Of a stretch of 64,000 nt of DNA, positions 25,429 to 32,968 are shown in pieces. The stretch is from Roseivirga echinicomitans (lineage in GTDB: Bacteria > Bacteroidota > Bacteroidia > Cytophagales > Cyclobacteriaceae), in NCBI RefSeq assembly GCF_001592935.1, contig NZ_LRDB01000012.1:1-64000 (forward strand). Reading direction: 5' to 3'. Below the pieces are notes generated by a model. It was not told the origin of the DNA and ran no database searches. It was given only the letters and a program-made list of their open reading frames with translations. The translations under genes were made by a program, and so were the position numbers. Within the stretch, counting starts at the first letter, position 1, and each line of letters starts with the position of its first letter.

Positions 25429-25780
25429 ACAATCAAAGGACGCGATCTGGGAAATGATTGACCGCGAAAAGAAGAAAGATGTTTTTGTAAAACGCATAAG
25501 CAAAATAGGATGGACTGGTACAGTAGTCATGCTGCTTTTTTTCCTCACAATTACCTTAATTGACCTGAGTAGAATGGTGGGGCTGTACGGTCAAGGCGTA
25601 GTGTCACGCCAATCTGTAATCAATACTGTGGTACCATTTGCTATAGTATTAGGAGGCTTATGTCTCATTATAGCCATACTTAGTACAATAGGTGTGTTCT
25701 TAAGAATGCGAACTACAAGTTTGCTGGAAATTCAACAGCGATTGGCCAATCTTGAGCAGATGGTAGTTGCTAAGCAGTAG
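25421..25780 (+). CDS. Small membrane protein, possible sigma-factor partner
   Basis: A 119-residue protein with a charged N-terminus (NEQSKDAIWEMIDREKKKD), two transmembrane helices (about 33-52 and 65-90) and a C-terminal coiled coil (TSLLEIQQRLANLEQMV). It overlaps the sigma-factor gene by 8 bases and is surely co-translated. Coupled sigma/small-membrane-protein pairs often are sigma and anti-sigma, but I see no known anti-sigma motif, so this is inference. The ATG at 25421 is preferred; another lies three codons upstream at 25412. Confidence 0.75.
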   Translation: MNEQSKDAIWEMIDREKKKDVFVKRISKIGWTGTVVMLLFFLTITLIDLSRMVGLYGQGVVSRQSVINTVVPFAIVLGGLCLIIAILSTIGVFLRMRTTSLLEIQQRLANLEQMVVAKQ

Positions 25781-25801
25781 TAGTTCTCTACTGTCATACT
25801 C

Positions 25802-25832
25802 AACGTGTCAGATTTTCAAAACCTGACACGTT
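25802..25832. terminator. Palindrome and terminator after the sigma-factor operon
   Basis: A perfect 10-bp inverted repeat (AACGTGTCAG 25802-25811 with CTGACACGTT 25823-25832, 11-nt loop). It could end the sigma operon on the plus strand and also resembles the degenerate copy at 24739, so it may be a dispersed repeat. Confidence 0.6.
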
Positions 25833-25870
25833 TCTGCTATTTAATCGTTTTTTCAAAATGGGATTAATGT

Positions 25871-26152
25871 CTATTCTTCCACTTTCACACCTCGCCAAAA
25901 AGCCACGTAGTTCTTTATGCCTTTGGCCATTTCTTTGGTTTCTGGGTAGAACCAAGCTGCATCTGGATTTTCGCTGCCATTTACTTGAATGTTGTAATAA
26001 CTGGCAACCCCTTTCCATGGGCAGGTAGTATGTGTGTCCGTTTGGGTAAAGTATTCTTTCTTGATTGAATCGTGGGGGAAATAATGGTTTCCTTCAATCA
26101 CAATGGTGTCGTTACTTTCTGCAATTACTTCTTCGTTCCAAATGGCTTTCAT
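25871..26152 (-). CDS. DUF427 domain protein
   Basis: A 93-residue cytoplasmic protein of the DUF427 family: MKAIWNEEVIAESNDTI, HYFPHDSIKKEYF, HTTCPWKGVASYY and the closing DAAWFYPETKEMAKGIKNYVAF (span about 64-86). Family function is unknown; the members are small beta-rich proteins with a conserved TTCPWKG segment. The gene follows the malic enzyme gene on the same strand, separated by a strong hairpin that probably ends malic enzyme transcription. Confidence 0.88.
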   Translation of the reverse strand: MKAIWNEEVIAESNDTIVIEGNHYFPHDSIKKEYFTQTDTHTTCPWKGVASYYNIQVNGSENPDAAWFYPETKEMAKGIKNYVAFWRGVKVEE

Positions 26153-26165
26153 AGGCTTAAAATTA

Positions 26166-26210
26166 AAATTGAGGTAAGCTATTCCAGTTTTAGGAAGCTT
26201 ACCTCAATTT
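26166..26210 (-). terminator. Long hairpin between malic enzyme and DUF427 genes
   Basis: A perfect 15-bp inverted repeat (26166-26180 with 26196-26210), extendable inside the loop by three more pairs past a bulge. On the minus strand TTTTAATTTTAA follows, so it is a likely terminator of malic enzyme; it is also in the DUF427 upstream region. Confidence 0.8.
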
Positions 26211-26293
26211 AACCCAGCATACTGGCTGCTGGTTCAAAGTTTATTCATCAAATGTCGGGGAGTGAACAATCGCACAAATCCCGCTACATAGGT

Positions 26294-27517
26294 TTAGCCT
26301 TTCAATTTGGCTTCTTCTCTCTCAATTTCTGCTTCTAACTCTCTTTCATGATATACCGCTTGCTCTACCGCATTGGCGACAACATCAGCCAAAGAAGTAT
26401 CTAGCGCAGAAGGAATCACCTGATCTTTGGTAGGATGCTCAACACTTTTTGCAATAGCAAAGGCAGCCGCTAACTTCATTTCGGTACTAATGGTTTTTGC
26501 ACGTGCTTTTAACGCCCCCTTGAAAATACCGGGGAAAGCCAAAACGTTATTGATCTGGTTAGGATAATCACTTCTGCCTGTACCTACAATGGCTGCTCCA
26601 CCTTCAAAAGCTTCTTCTGGATGAATTTCAGGCTCAGGGTTGGCCATGGCAAAAATGATAGGGTCTTTGGCCATGTTCTGAATGTCTTCTTTGGTAAGTA
26701 CATCTCCTTTACTTACCCCAATAAATACATCGGCACCCTTAATGATTTCATGAATATCTCCTTCAACATCTTGGAAGTTGGAGTACTTCAAAAGTTCAGT
26801 TTTGGCTGAGTTCAGTTCGTGTCTTCTTCTGTGAATAGCACCTTGGCTATCGGCAACAATCAGCTGTTTAATCGAAACACAAAGTTCAGACTCTACATTA
26901 TAGCAACGCAAAAGCTTGGCAATCGCAATTCCCGCAGCACCAGCTCCGTTAATCACCACCTTCATATCTTCTACTTTTTTACCCACCACTTTAGCGGCAT
27001 TAATTAAGGCAGCAAGGGTTACAATGGCGGTTCCATGCTGGTCATCATGAAAAACAGGAATGCCAAGATCTTGTAATTTCTCTTCAATAATAAAGCTTTC
27101 AGGTGCCTTAATGTCTTCTAGATTAATACCTCCAAAAACTGGCGCTATTCTTCTAATGGTCTCTATGATCTCATCAGTATCATTGCAGTCCAGACAAATT
27201 GGAAACGCATTAATTCCTGCAAATTTTTTGAAGAGCATGGCTTTTCCTTCCATTACAGGAAGCGATGCCAATGCGCCAATATTGCCTAAGCCTAAAACTG
27301 CTGTTCCGTTAGTAACCACGGCAATGGTATTGCCTTTAATGGTCATGTCGTAAGCTAATTCTGGATTTTTCTCTATTTCTAAACAAGGTTGGGCAACTCC
27401 TGGAGAGTATAGCAAAGAAAGATCTTCCTTGCTATTTACATCCATTTTATTTGTGATTTCGATTTTACCTTTAAGGTCGTTATGTAGGGTGATGGATTTT
27501 CTATAAACTTCTTTCAT
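26294..27517 (-). CDS. NAD(P)-dependent malic enzyme
   Basis: Decarboxylates malate to pyruvate with NAD(P)H. The 407-residue protein lacks the phosphotransacetylase C-terminal domain found in some MaeB proteins. Motifs: LLYSPGVAQPCLEI at about 36-50 (substrate pocket), GKAMLFKKFAGINAFPI, FHDDQHGTAI near 155-164 (metal and catalytic aspartates), and INGAGAAGIAIAKLL near 189-203 (dinucleotide-binding). It could link the C4 acids from fumarate to pyruvate and provide NADPH. The promoter TAACTTTG and a strong palindrome lie in the leader. Confidence 0.95.
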   Translation of the reverse strand: MKEVYRKSITLHNDLKGKIEITNKMDVNSKEDLSLLYSPGVAQPCLEIEKNPELAYDMTIKGNTIAVVTNGTAVLGLGNIGALASLPVMEGKAMLFKKFAGINAFPICLDCNDTDEIIETIRRIAPVFGGINLEDIKAPESFIIEEKLQDLGIPVFHDDQHGTAIVTLAALINAAKVVGKKVEDMKVVINGAGAAGIAIAKLLRCYNVESELCVSIKQLIVADSQGAIHRRRHELNSAKTELLKYSNFQDVEGDIHEIIKGADVFIGVSKGDVLTKEDIQNMAKDPIIFAMANPEPEIHPEEAFEGGAAIVGTGRSDYPNQINNVLAFPGIFKGALKARAKTISTEMKLAAAFAIAKSVEHPTKDQVIPSALDTSLADVVANAVEQAVYHERELEAEIEREEAKLKG

Positions 27518-27541
27518 ATTCGTGTTTCCGCTTTTTCATTT

Positions 27542-27562
27542 GTTTACCCCCATTGGGTAAAC
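27542..27562. promoter_or_regulatory. Palindrome at 5' end of malic enzyme leader
   Basis: A perfect 8-bp inverted repeat (GTTTACCC with GGGTAAAC, 5-nt loop) sits between the -7 box and the ATG, overlapping the expected transcription start. It could be an operator or a 5' stabilising hairpin. Confidence 0.5.
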
Positions 27563-27567
27563 GGTCG

Positions 27568-27575
27568 CAAAGTTA
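27568..27575 (-). promoter_or_regulatory. Promoter -7 box of malic enzyme
   Basis: TAACTTTG on the minus strand matches TAnnTTTG; a TTTG lies 23 bases upstream, at the far end of the allowed spacing. Confidence 0.6.
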
Positions 27576-27794
27576 GGGATATCATCGCGATTAGCAGCCA
27601 AATATTCTTCTTCTAATTTATTAAATATTGACTATTGTTGATTTTGGGAGCACCTTATTTGGGTTTTGCGTTTGGGTACCTAGGTTGCGTTTTAGAGATA
27701 AGATCAGTTCAAAACATGACGTACATCATCAAAATTATCTAACCATTTTCGGTAATTCATAGTTGTGAATAAGTAATAAATAAAACCTAAAGCC

Positions 27795-28643
27795 ATGAAA
27801 ACCATTCTAGTACCCATAGATTTTTCGGAACAATCGAAACACGCTTTGAATTTCGCTGCTCAGCTGGCCAGAAAAGGCAAGCTTCAAATTCAAGCCATTA
27901 ATATTATTGAAGGGCCTCAAAACCACACTTTTAATACCATGGGCGATGGCTTTGCAAATGAGTCAGAGGATTATTTTTTTCTGAAACAGCTGCTTGAGAG
28001 AACCAAGGAAAACATGGCCAATCTAATAGGGAATGATGCTTATTCCGGGATTGATATTGCCGGATCTGTGGAGATTGGTAATCCATACCAGAGTATTTCA
28101 AAGGCCATTGCTGACCATAAGGCGGATTTGGTTGTGATGGGCTCCAAAGGGGCAAGCGGAATCGATGAAGTTTTAATTGGGTCGAATACAGAAAAAGTAG
28201 TGCGCTATGCTAAATGCCCTGTAATCACCATCAAGTCAGAAGTGAAGCTACATGCCATTCAAAATATAGTATTGGCCACGAGCTTGCGTGAAGAGCAGTC
28301 AAGGTTGTTTGTAGAACTTAAAAAACTGCAAGCTTTAACGGGGGCAAAATTACACTTGGTTAAAATCAACACCACCAATGATTTTCATACACAACGTCAA
28401 ATGCAAGATGAATTTGTGAGGTATATCAACGACCACCAATTGGCCAATGTGCATACCGCAATTTATAATGAGACTTCTGAGGAAGAAGGAATTTTGGCCT
28501 ATGCAGAAGACGTTAATGCGGACATGATAGCCATTGGCACACACGGTCGAACTGGCTTACTACATTTATTGAGCGGGAGTATTGCTGAAGATTTGGTGAA
28601 TCATTCTCAAATTCCAGTATGGACGCTCTCTAGAAAGAAATAG
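27795..28643 (+). CDS. Tandem universal stress protein (UspA domains)
   Basis: A 282-residue protein of two UspA domains. Domain 1 (about 1-145) starts MKTILVPIDFSEQSKHAL and has the ATP-binding G-2x-G-9x-G(S) motif GSKGASGIDEVLIGSNTEKV. Domain 2 (about 150-280) starts IQNIVLATSL and has GTHGRTGLLHLLSGSIAEDL. Both motifs are intact, so both sites could bind nucleotide. UspA proteins respond to stress and growth arrest. A terminator follows immediately. The gene is divergent from malic enzyme with about 277 bp between. Confidence 0.95.
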   Translation: MKTILVPIDFSEQSKHALNFAAQLARKGKLQIQAINIIEGPQNHTFNTMGDGFANESEDYFFLKQLLERTKENMANLIGNDAYSGIDIAGSVEIGNPYQSISKAIADHKADLVVMGSKGASGIDEVLIGSNTEKVVRYAKCPVITIKSEVKLHAIQNIVLATSLREEQSRLFVELKKLQALTGAKLHLVKINTTNDFHTQRQMQDEFVRYINDHQLANVHTAIYNETSEEEGILAYAEDVNADMIAIGTHGRTGLLHLLSGSIAEDLVNHSQIPVWTLSRKK

Positions 28644-28678
28644 AGATGAACTGATTCAAAATCAGAATTTTAATACAT

Positions 28679-28702
28679 AAAGCCCGAAATTGCTCGGGCT
28701 TT
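28679..28702 (+). terminator. Terminator of the uspA-like gene
   Basis: A perfect 9-bp stem (28679-28687 with 28694-28702, 6-nt loop) ends in T-rich sequence only 13 bases before the SUI1 gene; the T tract overlaps a possible promoter box. Confidence 0.85.
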
Positions 28703-28704
28703 CT

Positions 28705-28712
28705 TATTTTTG
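28705..28712 (+). promoter_or_regulatory. Possible -7 box of SUI1/YciH gene
   Basis: TATTTTTG fits TAnnTTTG but ends 3 bases before the ATG and overlaps the upstream terminator tail, with no -33 element. If used, the transcript would be leaderless. Confidence 0.35.
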
Positions 28713-28715
28713 AAA

Positions 28716-29069
28716 ATGGCCAAGAAAAGTAATCGAGATAAGGGACGTTCTGGTGTGGTATATTCTACCAGCGATGATTTTCAATACGAATATGACAATG
28801 ACTCCACCCAAGAAACCCTAGAGATCAGTGCTCAAAAGTTGAAGGTGATGTTAGACAAAAAAAGCCGTGGAGGTAAGCAAGTAACCCTTGTGGAAGGCTT
28901 TGTCGGAACAGATGAGGATTTGAAAGAATTAGGCAAACTGCTCAAGCAAAAATGTGGTGTAGGAGGGTCGGCCAAAGATGGTGAGATTCTAATCCAAGGT
29001 GATTTTAGAGATAAAATACTCCAGTTGCTCCAATCGGAAGGCTACAATGTCAAAAGGGTAGGAGGTTAG
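28716..29069 (+). CDS. SUI1/eIF1-like translation factor (YciH family)
   Basis: A 117-residue protein with a lysine-rich N-terminus ([19 protein letters not shown]) and a C-terminal SUI1/YciH domain (about 45-117): [37 protein letters not shown] and [19 protein letters not shown]. The domain is related to eukaryotic eIF1, and bacterial members affect start-site fidelity. The ATG at 28716 is preferred over an in-frame TTG at 28710 inside the presumed -7 box. Confidence 0.93.
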   Translation: MAKKSNRDKGRSGVVYSTSDDFQYEYDNDSTQETLEISAQKLKVMLDKKSRGGKQVTLVEGFVGTDEDLKELGKLLKQKCGVGGSAKDGEILIQGDFRDKILQLLQSEGYNVKRVGG

Positions 29070-29144
29070 CAGAGAATTGTATTGTTAATTGACCAAGGAA
29101 CTCCTAGCTTAAATATTATTCAGGAAGTTTGCGCTCACCGTTTT

Positions 29145-29169
29145 TCATCCTGAGGAACGAAGGATCTAG
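29145..29169. repeat. Intergenic dispersed-repeat fragment
   Basis: TCATCCTGAGGAACGAAGGA then TCTAG matches a common intergenic repeat type in many bacterial genomes (recognised from memory; copies elsewhere in this genome cannot be seen). Its presence supports a hydrolase start downstream of it. Confidence 0.5.
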
Positions 29170-29185
29170 TTTTAATGATTTTTTT

Positions 29186-30103
29186 ATGAGAACCCTACTT
29201 TTACTCGCTATTTCTTCTGTATTGCTTGGCTGTCAGCTCAGTAAAACGGAAATCCCCACTACCTCAGGCTTTCTAGAAATCAACGGTTCTCAGGTGTATT
29301 ATAAAACCATGGGGCAGGGCGAACCACTGGTGATTGTGCATGGCGGTCCTGTGATGGATCATTCTTATTTACTCCCTCATTTAGAAGAACTCGCCAAAGA
29401 CTACCAACTTATATTTTACGATCAAAGGGCTTGCGGTCAGTCTTCCGTAGAGGTGCAAGTTGCTACCATGAACTTAGCAGGATTTGTGGAGGACATAGAG
29501 CAAATCAGACAAGCGCTGAAGCTAGAGAAAATCAATTTGTTCGGCCATTCTTGGGGTGGGTTGCTGGCCATGAAATACGGAATCAAGTACCCAGAAAATT
29601 TAAATTACCTTATACTCTCCAACTCCATTGCACCCAGCGTGGCCGATTGGGAATTGGAAGGAGGACGTGTTTCAGAAAGGGCCACCAATAAAGACCGTGA
29701 AGATAGGCAAGCCATCATGGAGTCTGGGGCATTGCAAAACGCGAATCCGGCTAAGGCAATTGAAAAGCTCTTGCGCATCTCATTCCGTCCGCAAATGTAC
29801 GACACCATGAACTTGAATAAACTAAACCTCTATGCGCCAGAAGATTATATGCAACGTAGTCAAATTTTTGGCTTACTAGGGCCAGATTTAACGGACTTCA
29901 ATCTTTATTCAGACTTAAAGAAAATCAATTGCCCTACACTTATTCTTTATGGCAGTGAAGAACCAGCCGCAAGCCTCCATGCTCAAAGAATGACGGAAAG
30001 CTTCCCCAATGGTCAACTGTCCATCATCCAAAAATCTGGTCACTTTCCTTTTATAGAAAACCCATCAACTTTTAATAAAGAGATAAAAGAATTTTTGAGG
30101 TAA
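29186..30103 (+). CDS. Alpha/beta hydrolase lipoprotein (proline-iminopeptidase-like)
   Basis: A 305-residue hydrolase with a lipoprotein signal (MRTLLLLAISSVLLGC, lipobox LLGC at Cys16). The fold motifs are VIVHGGPVMDHSYL (oxyanion region), IFYDQRACGQS and the nucleophile elbow FGHSWGGLLAMKYG. Downstream ILYGSEEPAASLHAQ and GHFPFIENPSTF carry the acid and the histidine of the triad. The DQRACGQS resembles prolyl aminopeptidases, but the substrate is unknown. An earlier frame start (29129) would put a repeat into the protein and hide the lipoprotein signal, so I chose 29186. Confidence 0.88.
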   Translation: MRTLLLLAISSVLLGCQLSKTEIPTTSGFLEINGSQVYYKTMGQGEPLVIVHGGPVMDHSYLLPHLEELAKDYQLIFYDQRACGQSSVEVQVATMNLAGFVEDIEQIRQALKLEKINLFGHSWGGLLAMKYGIKYPENLNYLILSNSIAPSVADWELEGGRVSERATNKDREDRQAIMESGALQNANPAKAIEKLLRISFRPQMYDTMNLNKLNLYAPEDYMQRSQIFGLLGPDLTDFNLYSDLKKINCPTLILYGSEEPAASLHAQRMTESFPNGQLSIIQKSGHFPFIENPSTFNKEIKEFLR

Positions 30104-30117
30104 GCTTAATTAGAATG

Positions 30118-30151
30118 AAAGCCGGCTTGATTGATTTCAAGCTGGCTTTTT
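30118..30151 (+). terminator. Terminator after the hydrolase gene
   Basis: A 13-bp stem with one wobble (30118-30130 with 30137-30149) followed by TTTTTT. Confidence 0.85.
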
Positions 30152-30200
30152 TATAGGGGAAATTGTTCTGTCTCTTGAACACAATCAGTTTTGGTTAGGC

Positions 30201-30686
30201 TTACTTATTGAGAGAAATTATTTTTTTATCAATCTCTTTATCTGTGAGTTGGCTTTCTTCTTTTACTATAATAACTCCAGAAGCTCCTATTGAACCACCG
30301 AAATCATTATAAATCATTTCTTCAACGGGTGAGATGTTGTTGAAGCCGTTTTCGATTGGATGTATAAGCAAGTAAATATTACTCATCTTGATATTGGAAT
30401 TACAAACCTCTTGTAAAAGCAATTTCCCAGAGTTGATTGCTATATCGGAGTTGGCAATAAGGAGTCTTTCTGAACTGAAATTAGCTACAGCCTTCCTTGA
30501 CTCTTGTGAATAAGCGTTCATTCTATTGTGAAACTCCAATTGGTTATGTGAAATGAGACAATAGATATATGTTCTGGGCTTAAGCCTTCTTATGATCCAG
30601 AAGAATACAGAGGCAAGGTCTTGGAAAATGGGGCTCAAAATTATTTGTTTGTCAGTTATTGTCGGGCTATTGAAGACTTCATTCAA
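30201..30686 (-). CDS. Unrecognised protein without clear start codon
   Basis: About 161 residues from a TTG at 30686, no ATG. The frame is open further back to the cyclophilin stop at 30725, adding residues LSINLHGDYTRH that look like coding sequence. I recognise no family. It has a hydrophobic stretch near 25-35 (DLASVFFWIIRRLK), a mid segment FSSERLLIANSDIAINSGKL and a C-terminal charged tail (TDKEIDKKIISLNK). There is no signal peptide. The lack of a good start and ribosome site suggests 5' truncation or translation coupled to the cyclophilin gene. It is AT-rich compared with its neighbours. Confidence 0.45.
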   Translation of the reverse strand: MNEVFNSPTITDKQIILSPIFQDLASVFFWIIRRLKPRTYIYCLISHNQLEFHNRMNAYSQESRKAVANFSSERLLIANSDIAINSGKLLLQEVCNSNIKMSNIYLLIHPIENGFNNISPVEEMIYNDFGGSIGASGVIIVKEESQLTDKEIDKKIISLNK

Positions 30687-30722
30687 GTGCCTTGTGTAAT
30701 CACCATGTAAGTTAATTGAAAG

Positions 30723-31301
30723 CTACTTCAAAACACTAATAGAGTAAATCTTGACCTTCTCTACTAGGTATTGATTCTTGTCTTCTTTTTGTTGAATTTT
30801 TTTAACGATATCCATGCCTTTTGTCACTTTGCCAAAGGTGGCAAAACCTTGTCCATCAGGGTTTCTCTTTCCTCCGAAATCCAGTGAAGGTTGGTCTCCA
30901 ATACAGACAAAAAATTCGGCAGTAGCTGTGCCTGGCCCAACGCGTGCCATGGATAAAACACCATCAGTATGTAGAATGCCAGTTTTCTCAGTGGTTTCGT
31001 GCGCAATGGCAGGAAAAGAAGTCACCGAACGATTGTATGAAATTCCACCTTGGATTACTTCAATCTTCACATCATTATTGGGTTGATTGTCCATTCTTAC
31101 CGTGCGGTAAAAACTGGCGCTATCAAACTTATGGTTCTCAATGTACTTAATGAAATTCGCTACAGTAATAGGCGCCTTGTCGGGGTAAAGCTCTGCCATA
31201 ATAGACCCCAATTCCGTTTTGATTTCAATATTCACCACTTGGGCCTTAAGACCGAAAAATGAAGTCAGCATTAGAAATGCGAAGAGGAATGTTCTTTTCA
31301 T
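30723..31301 (-). CDS. Secreted cyclophilin-type peptidyl-prolyl isomerase
   Basis: Isomerises peptidyl-proline bonds, probably in the periplasm. The 192-residue protein has a signal peptide (MKRTFLFAFLMLTSFFGLKA, cut before QVVNIEI). The cyclophilin fold follows: ELYPDKAPITVANFIKYIE, FYRTVRM, EVIQGG, GVLSMARVGPGTATAEFFVC and FATFGKVTKGMDIVKKI. Some usual active-site residues differ (YRTVRM in place of FHRVI), as in other Bacteroidota secreted types. An 8-bp palindrome touches its start codon. It precedes the unrecognised gene at 30201-30686. Confidence 0.93.
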   Translation of the reverse strand: MKRTFLFAFLMLTSFFGLKAQVVNIEIKTELGSIMAELYPDKAPITVANFIKYIENHKFDSASFYRTVRMDNQPNNDVKIEVIQGGISYNRSVTSFPAIAHETTEKTGILHTDGVLSMARVGPGTATAEFFVCIGDQPSLDFGGKRNPDGQGFATFGKVTKGMDIVKKIQQKEDKNQYLVEKVKIYSISVLK

Positions 31302-31302
31302 G

Positions 31303-31322
31303 ATACTATCGTTTGATAGTAT
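31303..31322. promoter_or_regulatory. Palindrome abutting the cyclophilin start codon
   Basis: A perfect 8-bp inverted repeat (ATACTATC with GATAGTAT, 4-nt loop) one base upstream of the start codon on the minus strand. A TATCTTTC box (31322-31329) suggests the palindrome overlaps the transcription start. It could be an operator or an RNA hairpin affecting initiation. Confidence 0.45.
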
Positions 31323-31402
31323 GAAAGATATGTTTTTTAATAATTAACCTACCTAAGAATTTGGCCAAGCACTCACTCGGCCATTTGAATGGCGAAGAAA
31401 AC

Positions 31403-32284
31403 CTAAATACAATTGGCTAAAACCTCGGCAGCCTTAGGGTTCAACCTAAACCAAAGCTCTGGCTCAATCATTTCTAATTCGATAATGGCCAGTTCATCAT
31501 TGTTATCGCGAATAATATCAACACGGGCTAATGAAGGGCTTGGGCTACAAACCGACACCGCTTTTTCAGCGAAATCCATTTCGGCTTGAGTGGGCTGGTA
31601 GTTGTGGACACTGCCGCCAAAATCATCCTGCACGCGGAAATCACCCGGTTTGGCGACTTTCAGCACCGCATGAGTAAACTCACCACCCATGACCATTAAG
31701 GATATTTCGCCTTTAAAAATATTCTTCTGAAAAGGCTGAAGCATAAAGGCTTCGTTCTGAATTAATCCTTGAAAAATAGCCTCGTGTGCTTCAATATTGC
31801 CCGCATTGAGTTTGTAAGTGTGGCGAGATGCACCCGATACACAAGGTTTTAAAATGGTTTCTTCCCAACCCGTTAGTGTATGCAGTTCTTTTAAAGAAGT
31901 GGCAGTGCCCTTTTCAATGTAGTGCGTTTCGGGAATGTTAATGCCACGCTTTTGCAGATCTCCCAAATAATGCTTGTCCATATTCCAGCGCACCAAGTCT
32001 ACGGGGTTGATCAGTGTGCTTTTCTCTGAAACCAAGTCTAACCACTGCTGCCATTCCTCGAAGCGCTCAAAGTAATCCCATGTAGTTCTGATCAATACCT
32101 TATCCGTGCTGTTCCAATCAAAATCAGGATCTGACCATGATTTACGCACTGCTTTAAGCCCTTTCTTTTCGAAAGCAGAAAGCACGAGTTGATCTTCGGT
32201 AAGCACATTCTGTATGTAAGGGGTAATGTTTTCAGGAGTTACATACTTATCGCAGGTAGCGATTACAATATCGAATTGAGCCAT
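31403..32284 (-). CDS. ATP-grasp family ligase
   Basis: A 293-residue protein with the ATP-grasp layout: an N-terminal domain with LIRTTWDYFERF (about 66-77), a nucleotide site with ETILKPCVSGASRHTYKL (about 140-157), LMVMGGEFTHAVLKV (about 196-210) and the Mg-binding ARVDIIRDNNDELAIIELEMIEPELWF (span about 251-277). Members join a carboxylate to an amine or thiol using ATP; glutathione-synthetase-like proteins of this group are frequent but the substrate is not predictable. The ATG at 32284 is supported by a promoter box TATATTTG just upstream, inside the longer frame to 32314. Confidence 0.85.
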   Translation of the reverse strand: MAQFDIVIATCDKYVTPENITPYIQNVLTEDQLVLSAFEKKGLKAVRKSWSDPDFDWNSTDKVLIRTTWDYFERFEEWQQWLDLVSEKSTLINPVDLVRWNMDKHYLGDLQKRGINIPETHYIEKGTATSLKELHTLTGWEETILKPCVSGASRHTYKLNAGNIEAHEAIFQGLIQNEAFMLQPFQKNIFKGEISLMVMGGEFTHAVLKVAKPGDFRVQDDFGGSVHNYQPTQAEMDFAEKAVSVCSPSPSLARVDIIRDNNDELAIIELEMIEPELWFRLNPKAAEVLANCI

Positions 32285-32299
32285 GGTGATTATTTGGGG

Positions 32300-32307
32300 C
32301 AAATATA
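32300..32307 (-). promoter_or_regulatory. Promoter -7 box of ATP-grasp gene
   Basis: TATATTTG on the minus strand is a perfect TAnnTTTG, ending 15 bases before the ATG at 32284. Confidence 0.6.
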
Positions 32308-32450
32308 ATTTCATTCAGTACACCGCAAAGGTTTTTCTACTGTAAATTATATGCCTCTGCAACTAGAGAAAACCTTGCTTTCGAGTTTGATAGCACAGCT
32401 ATTGCCGAATGATTTAAGGGATTGTGGTGACTGTTTTTGTGGAGGGTTAA

Positions 32451-32765
32451 TTACTCTTCCTTTTCAGGATTAACGAAAGTAAAACCTCGAGCATCTGCTC
32501 CTTCATAAAAATCGACTTCTAAACCTAGCAAGTACATGGTTTGTCGCTTTTCAACGTGCACATTCACTCCGTCTACTTGATAAGTAATGTCTCCCTCTTT
32601 GGGCTTGTCGAAGCCCAGTAAGTAGCCCATGCCACCGCAGCCAGAACCGCCTTTAACGCCAATCCTCAGCCCATATCCTTCAGGAATACTCTTAGTTGAC
32701 ATAATGCTTTTCACCTCTTTCAAGGCTTTGGGTGTAATGCTAACGGGTTCTAACACTTGCGACAT
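32451..32765 (-). CDS. IscA/HesB-like protein without C-terminal CGC motif
   Basis: A 104-residue HesB/IscA fold protein: VSITPKALKEVKSIM, GLRIGVKGGSGCGGMGYLLGF, VEKRQTMYLLGLEVDFYEG and ARGFTFVNPE. A-type Fe-S carriers hold clusters with three cysteines, one in the middle and two in a C-terminal CGC. Here only one cysteine remains (GSGCGGMGY) and the chain ends at FVNPEKEE. It probably does not carry a cluster in the usual way. Related Bacteroidota proteins share this form (from memory). The ATG at 32765 is preferred over a TTG at 32771. Confidence 0.9.
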   Translation of the reverse strand: MSQVLEPVSITPKALKEVKSIMSTKSIPEGYGLRIGVKGGSGCGGMGYLLGFDKPKEGDITYQVDGVNVHVEKRQTMYLLGLEVDFYEGADARGFTFVNPEKEE

Positions 32766-32968
32766 AATCAATCGTTGTTTGAAATGTAAACTTAGTCAGA
32801 ATTGAGAATGTTCCATTCCTTCCTTTAAGTTGTTGAATATCTTTTTGATTTAAATTTTCTCTTGTTCATTAGTGTTCGGATTATGTCAATATTAGTGCTT
32901 TTGAGCCTTTATTTCGGTAATTTCAATTTTCCTGAATTCGGCACTCACAAAACCCGCTGAAAATAAAC

